Source: Clostridia bacterium (GTDB lineage Bacteria > Bacillota > Clostridia > Peptostreptococcales > JAAYPU01). From it: 64,000 bases of DNA. The notes beneath the pieces were generated by a model that saw only the letters and a list, made by a program, of their open reading frames with translations, was not told the origin of the DNA and made no database searches. A program made the position numbers and the translations under genes. Location: contig JADQBM010000042.1 in NCBI GenBank assembly GCA_016278615.1, forward strand, positions 1 through 64,000. Reading direction: 5' to 3'. Of the stretch, positions 8,344 through 16,404 are shown one piece after another (positions within the stretch are counted from its first letter, which is position 1; the number at the start of each line of letters is the position of its first letter).

Positions 8344-9339
8344 ATGCTTGGAAAAGTAAAATTTGTTTTAGCAGTTTTTTTATTAATGCTAATTTTTTCT
8401 GGATGTGCCACATTTGACGAAAGTAGTAATGAGATTGCCTTAAAAGAAATTACCCTATCACTGGATTGGACACCCAATACCAACCACACAGGCCTTTATG
8501 TAGCCATGGATCAAGGTTACTATAAAGAGGCAGGATTAGAGGTTGAAATCATACAACCTGCAGGGGGAACGGCTGAACAGTTAGTAGCAGCTGATCAGGC
8601 CCAATTTGGCATTAGCTATCAAGAGAGTGTTACTTTTGCAAGGTTGCAAGGTATTCCTATTGTCTCTATTGCATCCATTATTCAACATAATACTTCAGGT
8701 TTCGCATCTCTCAAAGAAAAAGGAATTGAAACACCTCAAGATTTTGAAGGTAAAAAATATGGGGGGTGGGGTTCTCCAGTTGAGGAAGCGACATTGAAAG
8801 CACTAATGGATAAATATGGTGCAGATGTTAGGAAAGTAGAGATTATTACAAGCGGCGATGTGGACTTTTTTGCTGCCAGTGAGCAGGACGTTGATTTTGC
8901 TTGGATTTTTGAAGGCTGGACGGGAATAGAAGCTCGTATCAAAGGCATAGACTTAAACTATATAGATTTGGGACAGGAAAATGAAGCCCTTGATTATTAC
9001 ACACCTATTATCATTACAAATGAACAAAATATTAATGAAAATCCAGATTTAGTTCGATCTTTTATGGCAGCAACCACTAAGGGTTATGAGTACGCCGTGA
9101 AAAATCCAGAGGAATCTGCGGAAATTTTGTTAAGTCATGCACCAGAGTTAGATAGGGAACTGGTTGTTGAAAGTCAGAAGTTTCTAAGTGATAAGTATCT
9201 GGCAGAAGCAGAAACATGGGGCATTCAGAGAGAAGAAGTATGGGAAAGATATACAAATTGGCTGTATGAAAATGAATTAATAGATGAAAAAATAAATGTA
9301 AAAGAAGCTTTCACCAATGATTTTTTGCCTGAAAGATAG
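8344..9339 (+). CDS. thiY: Pyrimidine-precursor-binding lipoprotein (ThiY-type, NMT1 family)
   Basis: A lipoprotein of about 331 residues. Its signal peptide ends at a lipobox (LIFSGC), so it is anchored outside the membrane. The mature part is an NMT1/THI5-like periplasmic-binding fold: ITLSLDWTPNTNHTGLYVA at the start, then EVEIIQPAGGTAEQLVAA, GISYQESV and GKKYGGWGSP. WTPNTNHTG is typical of the ThiY/THI5 subgroup. The ATG at 8344 is chosen because AAGGAG (8330-8335) precedes it at proper spacing; the GTG at 8335 falls within that site. It delivers substrate to the ThiX permease. Confidence 0.9.
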   Translation: MLGKVKFVLAVFLLMLIFSGCATFDESSNEIALKEITLSLDWTPNTNHTGLYVAMDQGYYKEAGLEVEIIQPAGGTAEQLVAADQAQFGISYQESVTFARLQGIPIVSIASIIQHNTSGFASLKEKGIETPQDFEGKKYGGWGSPVEEATLKALMDKYGADVRKVEIITSGDVDFFAASEQDVDFAWIFEGWTGIEARIKGIDLNYIDLGQENEALDYYTPIIITNEQNINENPDLVRSFMAATTKGYEYAVKNPEESAEILLSHAPELDRELVVESQKFLSDKYLAEAETWGIQREEVWERYTNWLYENELIDEKINVKEAFTNDFLPER

Positions 9340-9373
9340 ATTATTATGTTTGGCAAGAAGGGGATAATATAAT

Positions 9374-10165
9374 ATGACACCAAAAATCCAAATGTTAAAG
9401 ATTCGAAAAGATTTTAAATCTTCCCAAGAACTTCTGAAGGTCTTAGGCGATATCAGTTTGTTTGTGAATCCAGGTGAGTTTGTTTCAATTATTGGTCCCA
9501 GTGGATGTGGTAAAAGTACGGTTTTTCAAATTCTTACGGGGCTTGAGACATATGATGAGGGTCAAATAAAAATTGATAATATTCCATTAGAGAAGTGGCA
9601 TAAAAAAATGAGCTATATGCAGCAAAAAGATCTTTTAATGCCATGGAGAACCGTTATAGAGAATGTTCTTTTGCCTTTAGAGATTCAAGGAGCCAAAAAA
9701 AAGGATGCTTTAAACAGGGTGAAAGAGTTGCTTCCTGTTTTTGGATTGGACGGATTTGATAATGCGTATCCCCATCAACTATCTGGTGGGATGAGGCAAA
9801 GGGCAGCACTACTTCGGACTGTTCTCACAGATAGTGAGATTATGCTTTTGGATGAGCCTTTTGGAGCACTAGATGCCATCAATAGATCCCTAATGCAACA
9901 GTGGCTCCTTGAAATATGGGAAAGGTTCACCCACTCTGTTCTTTTCGTGACCCATGATATTGAAGAAGCTATTTTTCTTTCGGATCGAGTTTATGTCCTG
10001 AGTCAAAGACCAGCGAAGGTCGTAAAGGAAATTACCATTGATTTTCCAAGACCTCGAAAGAAAGAATTCTTAGTCTTACCAGAATTCTTAGAATATAAAA
10101 AAAGTGTGCTAGCTGCACTGGAACCCAGACAAGAGGCAATCCCCTTTATAGCAGGAAAGGAATAG
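9374..10165 (+). CDS. thiZ: ABC transporter ATPase for thiamine precursor (ThiZ-type)
   Basis: A 263-residue ABC ATPase with Walker A GPSGCGKST (about 43-51), Q-loop in YMQQKDLLMPWRT, signature LSGGMRQR (about 139-146), Walker B IMLLDEPF and H-loop VTHDIEEA. The QQKDLLMPW stretch is typical of SsuB/TauB/ThiZ ATPases. It powers the ThiX permease. The gene follows thiY by 34 bases, and its stop overlaps the region just before the next start. Confidence 0.9.
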   Translation: MTPKIQMLKIRKDFKSSQELLKVLGDISLFVNPGEFVSIIGPSGCGKSTVFQILTGLETYDEGQIKIDNIPLEKWHKKMSYMQQKDLLMPWRTVIENVLLPLEIQGAKKKDALNRVKELLPVFGLDGFDNAYPHQLSGGMRQRAALLRTVLTDSEIMLLDEPFGALDAINRSLMQQWLLEIWERFTHSVLFVTHDIEEAIFLSDRVYVLSQRPAKVVKEITIDFPRPRKKEFLVLPEFLEYKKSVLAALEPRQEAIPFIAGKE

Positions 10166-10167
10166 TG

Positions 10168-10938
10168 ATGAAGGCATTGAAATATATGGACGTTCATTGT
10201 CATTTGGATCAATATGATGAGATACAACTGAAGGAAATATTATCTGATAGTAGATTCAGAATAATTGGCGCTGCTATTAACAAAAGTTCTGGAGAAAAAT
10301 TACTTCGAATGAAATTGAAATATCCAAAGATTTCAGTGTGTTTGGGCATTCACCCCGAATATAGTGGGTATTATCATGAATTTGAAGAAGTAAAGAAGTT
10401 GATTATGGAAAATAGAAATCAAATAACTGCAATTGGAGAAATAGGATTACCATATTTTAATTTATGTAAACTAAATTCTAATGAAGTGAATACATTCAAA
10501 AAAGAGGCAGAGGAATTGTTTGTTCGTTTCTTGGATTTAGCGAAAGAAACAGAATTACCCGTGGTTTTGCATGCCATTGAAGATACAGCAACATTAGCTT
10601 TGCAAGAACTAAAAAAAAGAGAAATGAAACGGGTGCTCTTTCACTGGTTTGAAGGAAAGCAGGAGTTGATGGATGAAATTACAAAGGAGCGCTACTATAT
10701 TTCTGTAAGTCCAGATATTTTGTATAACGAAAAATATGCTCAATTTGTGTCCCGCCTCCCTGTAGAGAATATGGTGGTGGAGAGTGATGGCCCTTGGGAA
10801 TATAATAGGAATATAGGGGTCCCTTGTATGATTATTGATATTATAAGACATTTGAGCCAGCAGAAAAATATGAAGGAATCTCATCTCGCTAAGATCATTT
10901 ATGACAATTCATGTAGGTTATTTGACATCGCAGATTGA
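10168..10938 (+). CDS. TatD-like metal-dependent hydrolase of the thiamine operon
   Basis: A protein of about 256 residues of the TatD/amidohydrolase-like TIM barrel. Metal ligands are visible as DVHCHLD (H-x-H), GEIGL, LHAIED, FHWFEG and ESDGPWEY. Most TatD proteins are annotated as DNases, but this one is locked into the TPP-controlled operon directly after thiZ. A more fitting role is hydrolysis of the imported precursor, for example deformylation as YlmB does in Bacillus; that is inference. ATG 10168 is preferred over GTG 10165 because of AGGAAAGG just upstream. Confidence 0.8.
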   Translation: MKALKYMDVHCHLDQYDEIQLKEILSDSRFRIIGAAINKSSGEKLLRMKLKYPKISVCLGIHPEYSGYYHEFEEVKKLIMENRNQITAIGEIGLPYFNLCKLNSNEVNTFKKEAEELFVRFLDLAKETELPVVLHAIEDTATLALQELKKREMKRVLFHWFEGKQELMDEITKERYYISVSPDILYNEKYAQFVSRLPVENMVVESDGPWEYNRNIGVPCMIIDIIRHLSQQKNMKESHLAKIIYDNSCRLFDIAD

Positions 10939-10969
10939 CGATGCATGAAGGAATAGCAAATAAGCTCAA

Positions 10970-11260
10970 TAAAAACCGCGAAATTTAGCATTAATCGTAT
11001 ATTGACGAAAAACAGAGTTCTTGGCTTCAGATGGAGCCAAACTCCCATTGAAGCTTATCAAGTAAGACTCAGCTCAGGTCACTGAGCGCTTAGTCGTCTT
11101 ATCCAGGGGCTTTTCAATTCTTTCTTCAACACTTTGAAGTACTAGAATTGTTAGCCATCGGGTAAATCGTTATCCAGGGGCTGTTGAATTCTTAGTCATC
11201 GGATAAATAAAGAATAACCTCGTAGGCTGTAAGATATAATCAGAACCTAAGGGTTTTTTA
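10970..11260 (+). ncRNA. Candidate structured RNA with tandem modules and terminator
   Basis: No gene lies between the TatD-like gene and the cupin gene (about 470 bases). Instead there are successive hairpins: CTTG-GCTTCA-ATGG / CCAT-TGAAGC-CAAG (about 11017-11061), AAGAC-GCTCAG / CTGAGC-GTCTT (about 11064-11100), then two tandem modules that begin TTATCC-AGGGGCT and end TTAGYCATC-GGRTAA (about 11099-11210). Module 1 has an inner CAATTCT / AGAATTG stem with a TTCAA / TTGAA tip; module 2 is shorter with GAATTC. A terminator hairpin with a T-tract ends the region at about 11260. Structure is seen; RNA identity and function are unknown. Confidence 0.5.
11216..11260 (+). terminator. Intrinsic terminator before the cupin gene
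   Basis: Stem AACC-TAGG (11216-11226) / CCTA-GGTT (11246-11255), interrupted by a small internal loop, followed by six T. It ends the candidate structured RNA and perhaps the thiamine operon. Confidence 0.65.
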
Positions 11261-11406
11261 TTTGCGTGATTTGGAAGAGATGTAGCTATAGTTACAAATA
11301 ATCTGAGAAATATTTGGTATAATATAGAAGAAGGGACACCCTTTATAAGATGTTAAAAAAAGAATGTTTATAAGTTTATGAAGAAGAAAAAGAGGAGGAA
11401 AAATAA

Positions 11407-11745
11407 ATGTCAAATTATATTAAGAATATGGATTTTTCAAAAGTCTTAGAAATGGAATCGTTGGTAGAGTATCAAGATGGGCAAGTTGTGAGTAGAACCT
11501 TGGCCCAGGGAAAACCATTAAGCCTGACTTTATTTGCTTTTGATAAAGGTGAAGAAATAAGCTCACATGCTTCTGGAGGAGATGCTTTGGTCTATATTTT
11601 AGATGGCCAAGCAGAAATTACTATTGGGGATGAAGTCTTTCATCTCAGCAAAGGGGAAACAATTGTCATGCCCGCAGGGATACAACATGCGTTAATGGCT
11701 GAAGAGCAATTTAAAATGCTGTTGATTGTCGTTTTCAGCTTGTAG
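11407..11745 (+). CDS. Single-domain cupin protein
   Basis: A 112-residue cytoplasmic cupin. Motif 1 is degenerate (SSHASGGDALVYILDGQAE: the first metal His is kept, the second is replaced) and motif 2 is PAGIQHALMA. Such small cupins are common in anaerobic Firmicutes and their ligands are mostly unknown. The ATG follows AGAGGAGGAAAAATAA. It is flanked by the candidate RNA upstream and by a MITE-like repeat directly after its stop codon. It appears monocistronic. Confidence 0.85.
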   Translation: MSNYIKNMDFSKVLEMESLVEYQDGQVVSRTLAQGKPLSLTLFAFDKGEEISSHASGGDALVYILDGQAEITIGDEVFHLSKGETIVMPAGIQHALMAEEQFKMLLIVVFSL

Positions 11746-11779
11746 ATAGAGATTCAAGAGATAGATAAGAGATATAATA

Positions 11780-11923
11780 AAGATAGATAACAGATAATAG
11801 ATAACAGTTGAGGAAGGATTTTGTTCCAAAATCTTCAATTATTTTAGTAAAACATTAAAGAAAGTTTTGCAAAGCAAAACTAACCTTAACTATTATCTTT
11901 TAATTATTATCTATTATCTTTTA
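11780..11923. repeat. MITE-like palindromic repeat, copy A
   Basis: Left arm GATAACAGATAATAGATAAC with AGTTGAGGA next to it, right arm TAACCTTAACTATTATCTT continuing TAATTATTATCTATTATC. Inside are two hairpins, GATTTTGTTCCAAAATC and GTTTTGCAAAGCAAAAC. The same arms and hairpins occur at 43933-44110, and the left half recurs at 17705-17745. No coding capacity. It sits between the cupin stop and the cobalamin riboswitch. Confidence 0.8.
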
Positions 11924-11980
11924 TTGAATATATTGTAATAGGAATTAAAGAGTGCTATACTTTTAATTAATTGAAAAACA

Positions 11981-12122
11981 TATCATGTTTAAGGGAAAAG
12001 GGTTCAATGCCCTTGCTGTAGTCGCAGCTGTAACCAGTGATGAGAATCATATAATGCCACTATCGAAAGATGGGAAGGCGTGATTCAAAGATGACCTGGA
12101 AGCCAGAAGACCTGGCGTGATA
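11981..12122 (+). promoter_or_regulatory. Cobalamin (B12) riboswitch
   Basis: Closing pair TATCATG (11981-11987) / CGTGATA (12116-12122) surrounds the conserved blocks of the adenosylcobalamin aptamer, including GCCACT, GGGAAGG and the B12 box AGCCAGAAGACCTGGC (12101-12116). It precedes a terminator and the ECF/DUF4430 genes, so those should be repressed when B12 is plentiful. Confidence 0.95.
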
Positions 12123-12222
12123 TTCTTCAAATCATTTCCGACACTTAGAGAGATTGAAGAGATATGTCTGAAGATGTATTGACGTACATCATACTCATTC
12201 ATGTTTGGTGCCTTAGTGTTCA

Positions 12223-12257
12223 AAACCTCTCTATATATAATTAATAGAGGGGTTTTT
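12223..12257 (+). terminator. Terminator under cobalamin riboswitch control
   Basis: Stem AAACCTCTCTAT / ATAGAGGGGTTT with an AT-rich loop, then a T run ending about 12257. It lies 100 bases after the aptamer and just before the first gene. Confidence 0.88.
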
Positions 12258-12283
12258 TATTTCGTCTATAAAGGAGAATTCCA

Positions 12284-13213
12284 TTGAAAAAAATCTTTTT
12301 ATCATTAGCCCTATTGAGTCTAATAAATGTAGGATGCCAAGGCAACTTGGAAAATAGTTTTGACCAGGCGCAAATAATCATTTCAAGGGATTTTGGAAGG
12401 GAAGTTATATCTCAAAGACTTGTGGACATACAAGAAGGTACTGCGCTTTTGGATGTAATGGAAGAAAACTTTCAAGTGGAGACTGCTTACGGTGGCTCCT
12501 TCATAAATAGTATTGATGAACTGCAATCTGGTTTTACTGGCAAGAAAAACCATGAAAAGTTGGATTGGTTTTTCTATGTTAATGGCATTTTGTCTCAAAT
12601 AGGTTCAGGAGATTATGAGTTAAACCCAGAAGATTTGATTGTATGGGACTATCATGATTGGGACAAGGCGCCCTATCTTTCCAGCATTGTAGGGGCATAT
12701 CCCAGTAATTTTGTAAAAGGCTATGGCACACCTCTTGAACTGAAGATTATGTGTTCTGAAGGGTATGAGGATGAGGGGGAAAACTTGAAAGAATATTTAT
12801 CTGAAGAAGGGGTATCAAATGTTGTGGTTTCCAAAATAAATGATGAGATTCTTAAGGAAGGTCAGTCCAACATAATGGTCATTGGCTTGTGGGAAGATAT
12901 TTCAAAACATGAACAACTGAAGGAAATATATGATCACAGAGAAAAATCAGGCCTTTTTTTTGAAATAGGTGATGATATAAAAGTATTGAATCAAAATGGA
13001 GAAATTGCAGCAACTTATGAACAAGGAGCGGTAATGGTATCCGTGCTCAATGGATATGATGTTATGTCCACGATTTGGTTGATTACAGGAAATGAGGAAA
13101 AAGACATAAAAGAAAGTGCAAGGCTGCTTTATAAAAATCCTGATGCCATAAGAGGCATGTTCTCTGTATTTGTATCAGATAATCAGTTGATAAAATTGCC
13201 ATTTATTCAATAG
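12284..13213 (+). CDS. DUF4430 lipoprotein, putative cobalamin-binding component
   Basis: A 309-residue lipoprotein. The signal peptide ends at a lipobox with Cys18 (LINVGC). Residues about 45-125 form a DUF4430 (transcobalamin-like C-terminal) domain, with TALLDVM, DWFFYVNGI and GDYELNPEDLIVWDYHDW. The rest (about 130-309) is a less familiar domain containing GDDIKVLNQNGE. As the first gene after the cobalamin riboswitch, it is probably the extracellular B12- or cobinamide-binding part of the importer. The TTG start follows AAAGGAGAATTCCA. The ligand is inferred from the riboswitch and the domain, not shown. Confidence 0.85.
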   Translation: MKKIFLSLALLSLINVGCQGNLENSFDQAQIIISRDFGREVISQRLVDIQEGTALLDVMEENFQVETAYGGSFINSIDELQSGFTGKKNHEKLDWFFYVNGILSQIGSGDYELNPEDLIVWDYHDWDKAPYLSSIVGAYPSNFVKGYGTPLELKIMCSEGYEDEGENLKEYLSEEGVSNVVVSKINDEILKEGQSNIMVIGLWEDISKHEQLKEIYDHREKSGLFFEIGDDIKVLNQNGEIAATYEQGAVMVSVLNGYDVMSTIWLITGNEEKDIKESARLLYKNPDAIRGMFSVFVSDNQLIKLPFIQ

Positions 13214-13223
13214 GAGATAAATT

Positions 13224-13910
13224 ATGATGAGACTCCATCCAATGACCATGATATCTTTTCTTACCATTCTATTTTTCATGATATTGCTATACAACAACCC
13301 AATATATATTCTATCCATATTGGTGTTTTTAGCTGTGTTAACAAGTATTGTGAAAGACAACAAGAAGCTTAATAGTATGATGAGGTATTGTTTCTACAAT
13401 GTGTTGATTATTATGATTATTAATCCACTTCTGTCTCGAGAGGGTCAAACAATACTATTTCAAAGTCATAGATTACCCATAATAGGTAGAATAAAAATTA
13501 CAGGTGAGGCTTTAGCTTATGGTGCAAATATGGGGCTGAAATTGGCTTGTATAGTATTGGTTTTTATTATATATGGCATGATGACCCATAAGGATGACAC
13601 CTTTAGTTTCTTCTCAAAATTTGCTCACAAGTTGACCATAACGTTTTCCATGACAGTCAATATCATTCATCGATTAAAAGTTGAGACAACCAGAGTGAAG
13701 GAAGTTATGGAAATGAGAGGGGTAAATTTTTCGGAAAAAAAATTAATAAAACGAATTGAAGCTTACTACCCTTTATTAAAAGTCATTTTTGTCTCGGCTT
13801 TGGAAGGTTCCATTGATAGAGCAGAGGCCTTGCATTCCAGAGGGTATGGAAAACACAAAAGAACTAGTTATGTCTATTTAAAGATGTCATCATGGGATTA
13901 TTTTTGTTAA
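13224..13910 (+). CDS. ecfT: ECF transporter T component (EcfT), frame ends early
   Basis: The first 228 residues of an energy-coupling-factor transmembrane T component: four hydrophobic segments, then the two Arg-Gly coupling motifs MRGVNF and SRGYG that contact the ATPases. The frame stops right after SSWDYFC, where T components normally enter their last membrane helix. That helix is encoded in the -1 frame from the same spot (see 13892-14107). The break coincides with a T5 run (TATTTTTG). A sequencing or assembly indel, a real mutation or programmed -1 slippage are all possible. Joined, the protein would be about 294 residues, close to family size. Confidence 0.85.
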   Translation: MMRLHPMTMISFLTILFFMILLYNNPIYILSILVFLAVLTSIVKDNKKLNSMMRYCFYNVLIIMIINPLLSREGQTILFQSHRLPIIGRIKITGEALAYGANMGLKLACIVLVFIIYGMMTHKDDTFSFFSKFAHKLTITFSMTVNIIHRLKVETTRVKEVMEMRGVNFSEKKLIKRIEAYYPLLKVIFVSALEGSIDRAEALHSRGYGKHKRTSYVYLKMSSWDYFC

Positions 13911-14107
13911 TTATTTCCGCAATGCTTTTTTTGTTTTTGCTGTTAGGGATTATGAATCATGTAGGAGACTATCGCTTTTATCCCCAGCTTCAAAGCTTTA
14001 AAGATTTGGACTTTTTATGGTTAGTCCTATTGGATTGTATATTTGTAATGACACTATTATATGTTTGGGGGTGCAGGCATTGGAAATTTTTAAGATACAA
14101 AACTTAA
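13892..14107 (+). pseudogene. C-terminal membrane part of EcfT in the -1 frame
   Basis: Reads FLLIISAMLFLFLLLGI from the point where the EcfT frame breaks and carries two hydrophobic segments, ending 27 bases inside the ATPase gene. It has no ribosome binding site of its own at ATG 13892. The simplest view is that it is the end of the T component and is reached by a one-base frameshift. Independent translation is unlikely. Confidence 0.6.
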
Positions 14108-15699
14108 CTTACTTCTATCCAGAAAAGCAAGAGCCTGCTGTAAAAAATATCAACTTAACGGTTAATGAAGGGGATTTCATTCTTCTTTTAGGAGAATCTG
14201 GCTCAGGAAAATCCACCTTAGGAAGAATTTTTAATGGCATCGTTCCAGAATTTTATGGGGGGTCAATCAGTGGGCAGGTTGACGGTAATGCTTCGGAAGT
14301 AGGTATGGTATTTCAGGACCCGGAAAAACAGTTGATTATGGACAATGTTGAAAGAGAAATTGCTTTTGGTCTTGAAAATAGGGGAATGGAGTATTCTCTC
14401 ATGAAAAAGCGTGTTATGGAAACCCTGAGCTTTCTCAATATAGGAGAAATAAAGAATCAAAACACTTATGAACTCTCAAGTGGGCAGAAACAAAAAGTAG
14501 CCGTAGGGACTACCCTGGCCATGGGACACCCTTGCATTGTTTTTGATGAGCCTACTTCTCAGCTGGATCCTGCTGCTGCACATGAAATACTTCATGTCAT
14601 AGAAAGATTAAACAAAGAACTTGGCTACACCATTATTTTAATCGAGCAAAGAATTGACCGATGCTTTCACTTGGCCGATAGAATCATATTTATGAAGGAA
14701 GGAGAAATAGCCTTTGATGGAATACCTCAAAACTTTACTCAGTGGAGTAAAGTAAATGAATTTGATTTTCTGCCTTCTGTTCCAGGTTTATTTTCGCTTT
14801 TAGAATACAAGGAACTTCCAACTACTATAAAGGATGGCAGAAAGGCTCTTAAAGAAATCATGGGCTTGAAAGTAGCGCCCCAAAAAGAAAGAAATTTTAT
14901 GGCCCCATCGAAAGTTCCTGTTGTTACGTTAGAGAAAGCTTCTTATGAATATAGAGGTGGAAAACAAGCCTTAAAAGGGATGACCTTACAATTCGAAGAA
15001 AATGAGATAATAGGGGTCATGGGCCCTAATGGAAGCGGTAAATCAACCTTGTTAAAAATGATTGGAGGTCTCTTAAAACCTTCTTCAGGGAAAATTTCAA
15101 TAGAAGCAAAAGTAGGATATTTGTCTCAGAACCCCAATGATTACCTTTTCAGTGATTCTGTATATGAAGAGCTTAAATTCACTTTAGATATGAATAAAAT
15201 AAAAAAGCATGACAGAATCCATCGTGTTTTAACAGATTTAAAATTGAACCAATTTAAAGATAGGAATCCCAGAGATTTAAGTGGAGGTGAAAAGCAGAGA
15301 GTTGCTCTTGCTTCTGTTTTAGTTTCAGAGCCGCAAATCATTTTATTGGATGAACCCACCAGAGGATTGGACCGAAAATTAAAGGATGCATTAGGGAAAG
15401 TGATTCAATCACTTCAGCAAGATGGAAAAACCATTGTTATTGTTACTCATGATGTGGAGTTTGTTGCAAAGTTTTGCACGAAAACTTGTTTCATTTATGA
15501 TGGAGCTGTAGTGGAGATGGCACCTACTTATAAAGCTTTATCCTCAGGAATTTATTACACCACTCAAATGAAGAAATTATTTCATGGTTTAAGTGACCAG
15601 GTTTTGACCATTGAGGACGCAATGAATTTTATTACAGAATGTCAGAGAAAAACGGAAGAAGAGAGATTAGAGATTTTAACTAAAATCTCTAATCTGTAG
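14080..15699 (+). CDS. ECF transporter fused ATPase (A1-A2)
   Basis: About 539 residues with two complete ABC ATPase halves in one chain. Half 1 has Walker A GESGSGKST, signature LSSGQKQK and Walker B CIVFDEPTS; half 2 has GPNGSGKST, LSGGEKQR and IILLDEPTR. Separate EcfA1/EcfA2 subunits are more usual in Firmicutes, but fused double ATPases are known. I start at TTG 14080, served by GGGGGTG (14067-14073); the more upstream ATG at 14017 lacks a site and lies deep in the EcfT tail. It powers the T/S membrane pair. Confidence 0.88.
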   Translation: MEIFKIQNLTYFYPEKQEPAVKNINLTVNEGDFILLLGESGSGKSTLGRIFNGIVPEFYGGSISGQVDGNASEVGMVFQDPEKQLIMDNVEREIAFGLENRGMEYSLMKKRVMETLSFLNIGEIKNQNTYELSSGQKQKVAVGTTLAMGHPCIVFDEPTSQLDPAAAHEILHVIERLNKELGYTIILIEQRIDRCFHLADRIIFMKEGEIAFDGIPQNFTQWSKVNEFDFLPSVPGLFSLLEYKELPTTIKDGRKALKEIMGLKVAPQKERNFMAPSKVPVVTLEKASYEYRGGKQALKGMTLQFEENEIIGVMGPNGSGKSTLLKMIGGLLKPSSGKISIEAKVGYLSQNPNDYLFSDSVYEELKFTLDMNKIKKHDRIHRVLTDLKLNQFKDRNPRDLSGGEKQRVALASVLVSEPQIILLDEPTRGLDRKLKDALGKVIQSLQQDGKTIVIVTHDVEFVAKFCTKTCFIYDGAVVEMAPTYKALSSGIYYTTQMKKLFHGLSDQVLTIEDAMNFITECQRKTEEERLEILTKISNL

Positions 15700-15719
15700 T
15701 AAGTTGGAGGGAATGAAGG

Positions 15720-16379
15720 ATGAATTATGGGGTCCTATCCGGAATTATATTAATAATTTTATTAATATTAGTTTTTATATCCTATGAGAGAAGGAATACT
15801 TCTTTAAAAGAAATATCGTTAATAGCAACCTTGTCTGCCTTAGCAGGAATTGGACGGGTACCTTTTGCTGCTTTACCCAATGTGCAACCCACGACTTTTT
15901 TGGTAATTGTATCCGGATATGTTTTAGGTCCAAGATATGGATTTGTGGTGGGGGCCCTTGCCACCCTTGTATCCAATACATTTTTAGGGCATGGACCTTG
16001 GGAGCCATGGCAAATGATTGCTTGGGGGCTGGTTGGATTCAGTTCAGGACTTATAGGACGAGTGAAGAAAAAACCATCCCGTTTATTTTTAAGTGTTTTT
16101 GCATTTTGCTGGGGTTTCGCTTTTGATTATATGATGAATTTGTGGCATTGGTTGTTCTTTATATATCCATTGAATTTAAAAAGTTTTATCGCTATAAATG
16201 CAGCATCCTTTTATCTGGATATGATGCATGCTACGGGTAATTTCATTTTTGCATTCTTTTTTGGAAAGGACTTTATACGTATTTTAGGCCGGTTTAATAA
16301 AAGATTAACCTATACAGAAGTGAACGCATTTAAGAAACCTGAAACATTGGGAAAAGAGTTTAAAAATCGGTCAAATTGA
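15720..16379 (+). CDS. ECF transporter S component, probable cobalamin-type
   Basis: A 219-residue membrane protein with about six hydrophobic segments and the S-component features: ISLIATLSALAGIGRV (short-side-chain helix for T contact), a GPRYGFVVGALATLVSNTFLG block and GHGPWEPWQMIAW. In ECF importers the S subunit binds the substrate in the membrane. Riboswitch control and DUF4430 neighbours point to a corrinoid. The family assignment within S components cannot be fixed by eye. ATG 15720 follows GTTGGAGGGAATGAAGG, 21 bases after the ATPase stop. Confidence 0.82.
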   Translation: MNYGVLSGIILIILLILVFISYERRNTSLKEISLIATLSALAGIGRVPFAALPNVQPTTFLVIVSGYVLGPRYGFVVGALATLVSNTFLGHGPWEPWQMIAWGLVGFSSGLIGRVKKKPSRLFLSVFAFCWGFAFDYMMNLWHWLFFIYPLNLKSFIAINAASFYLDMMHATGNFIFAFFFGKDFIRILGRFNKRLTYTEVNAFKKPETLGKEFKNRSN

Positions 16380-16404
16380 CATAGCAGAAAGAGGAGGGTT
16401 TAAA

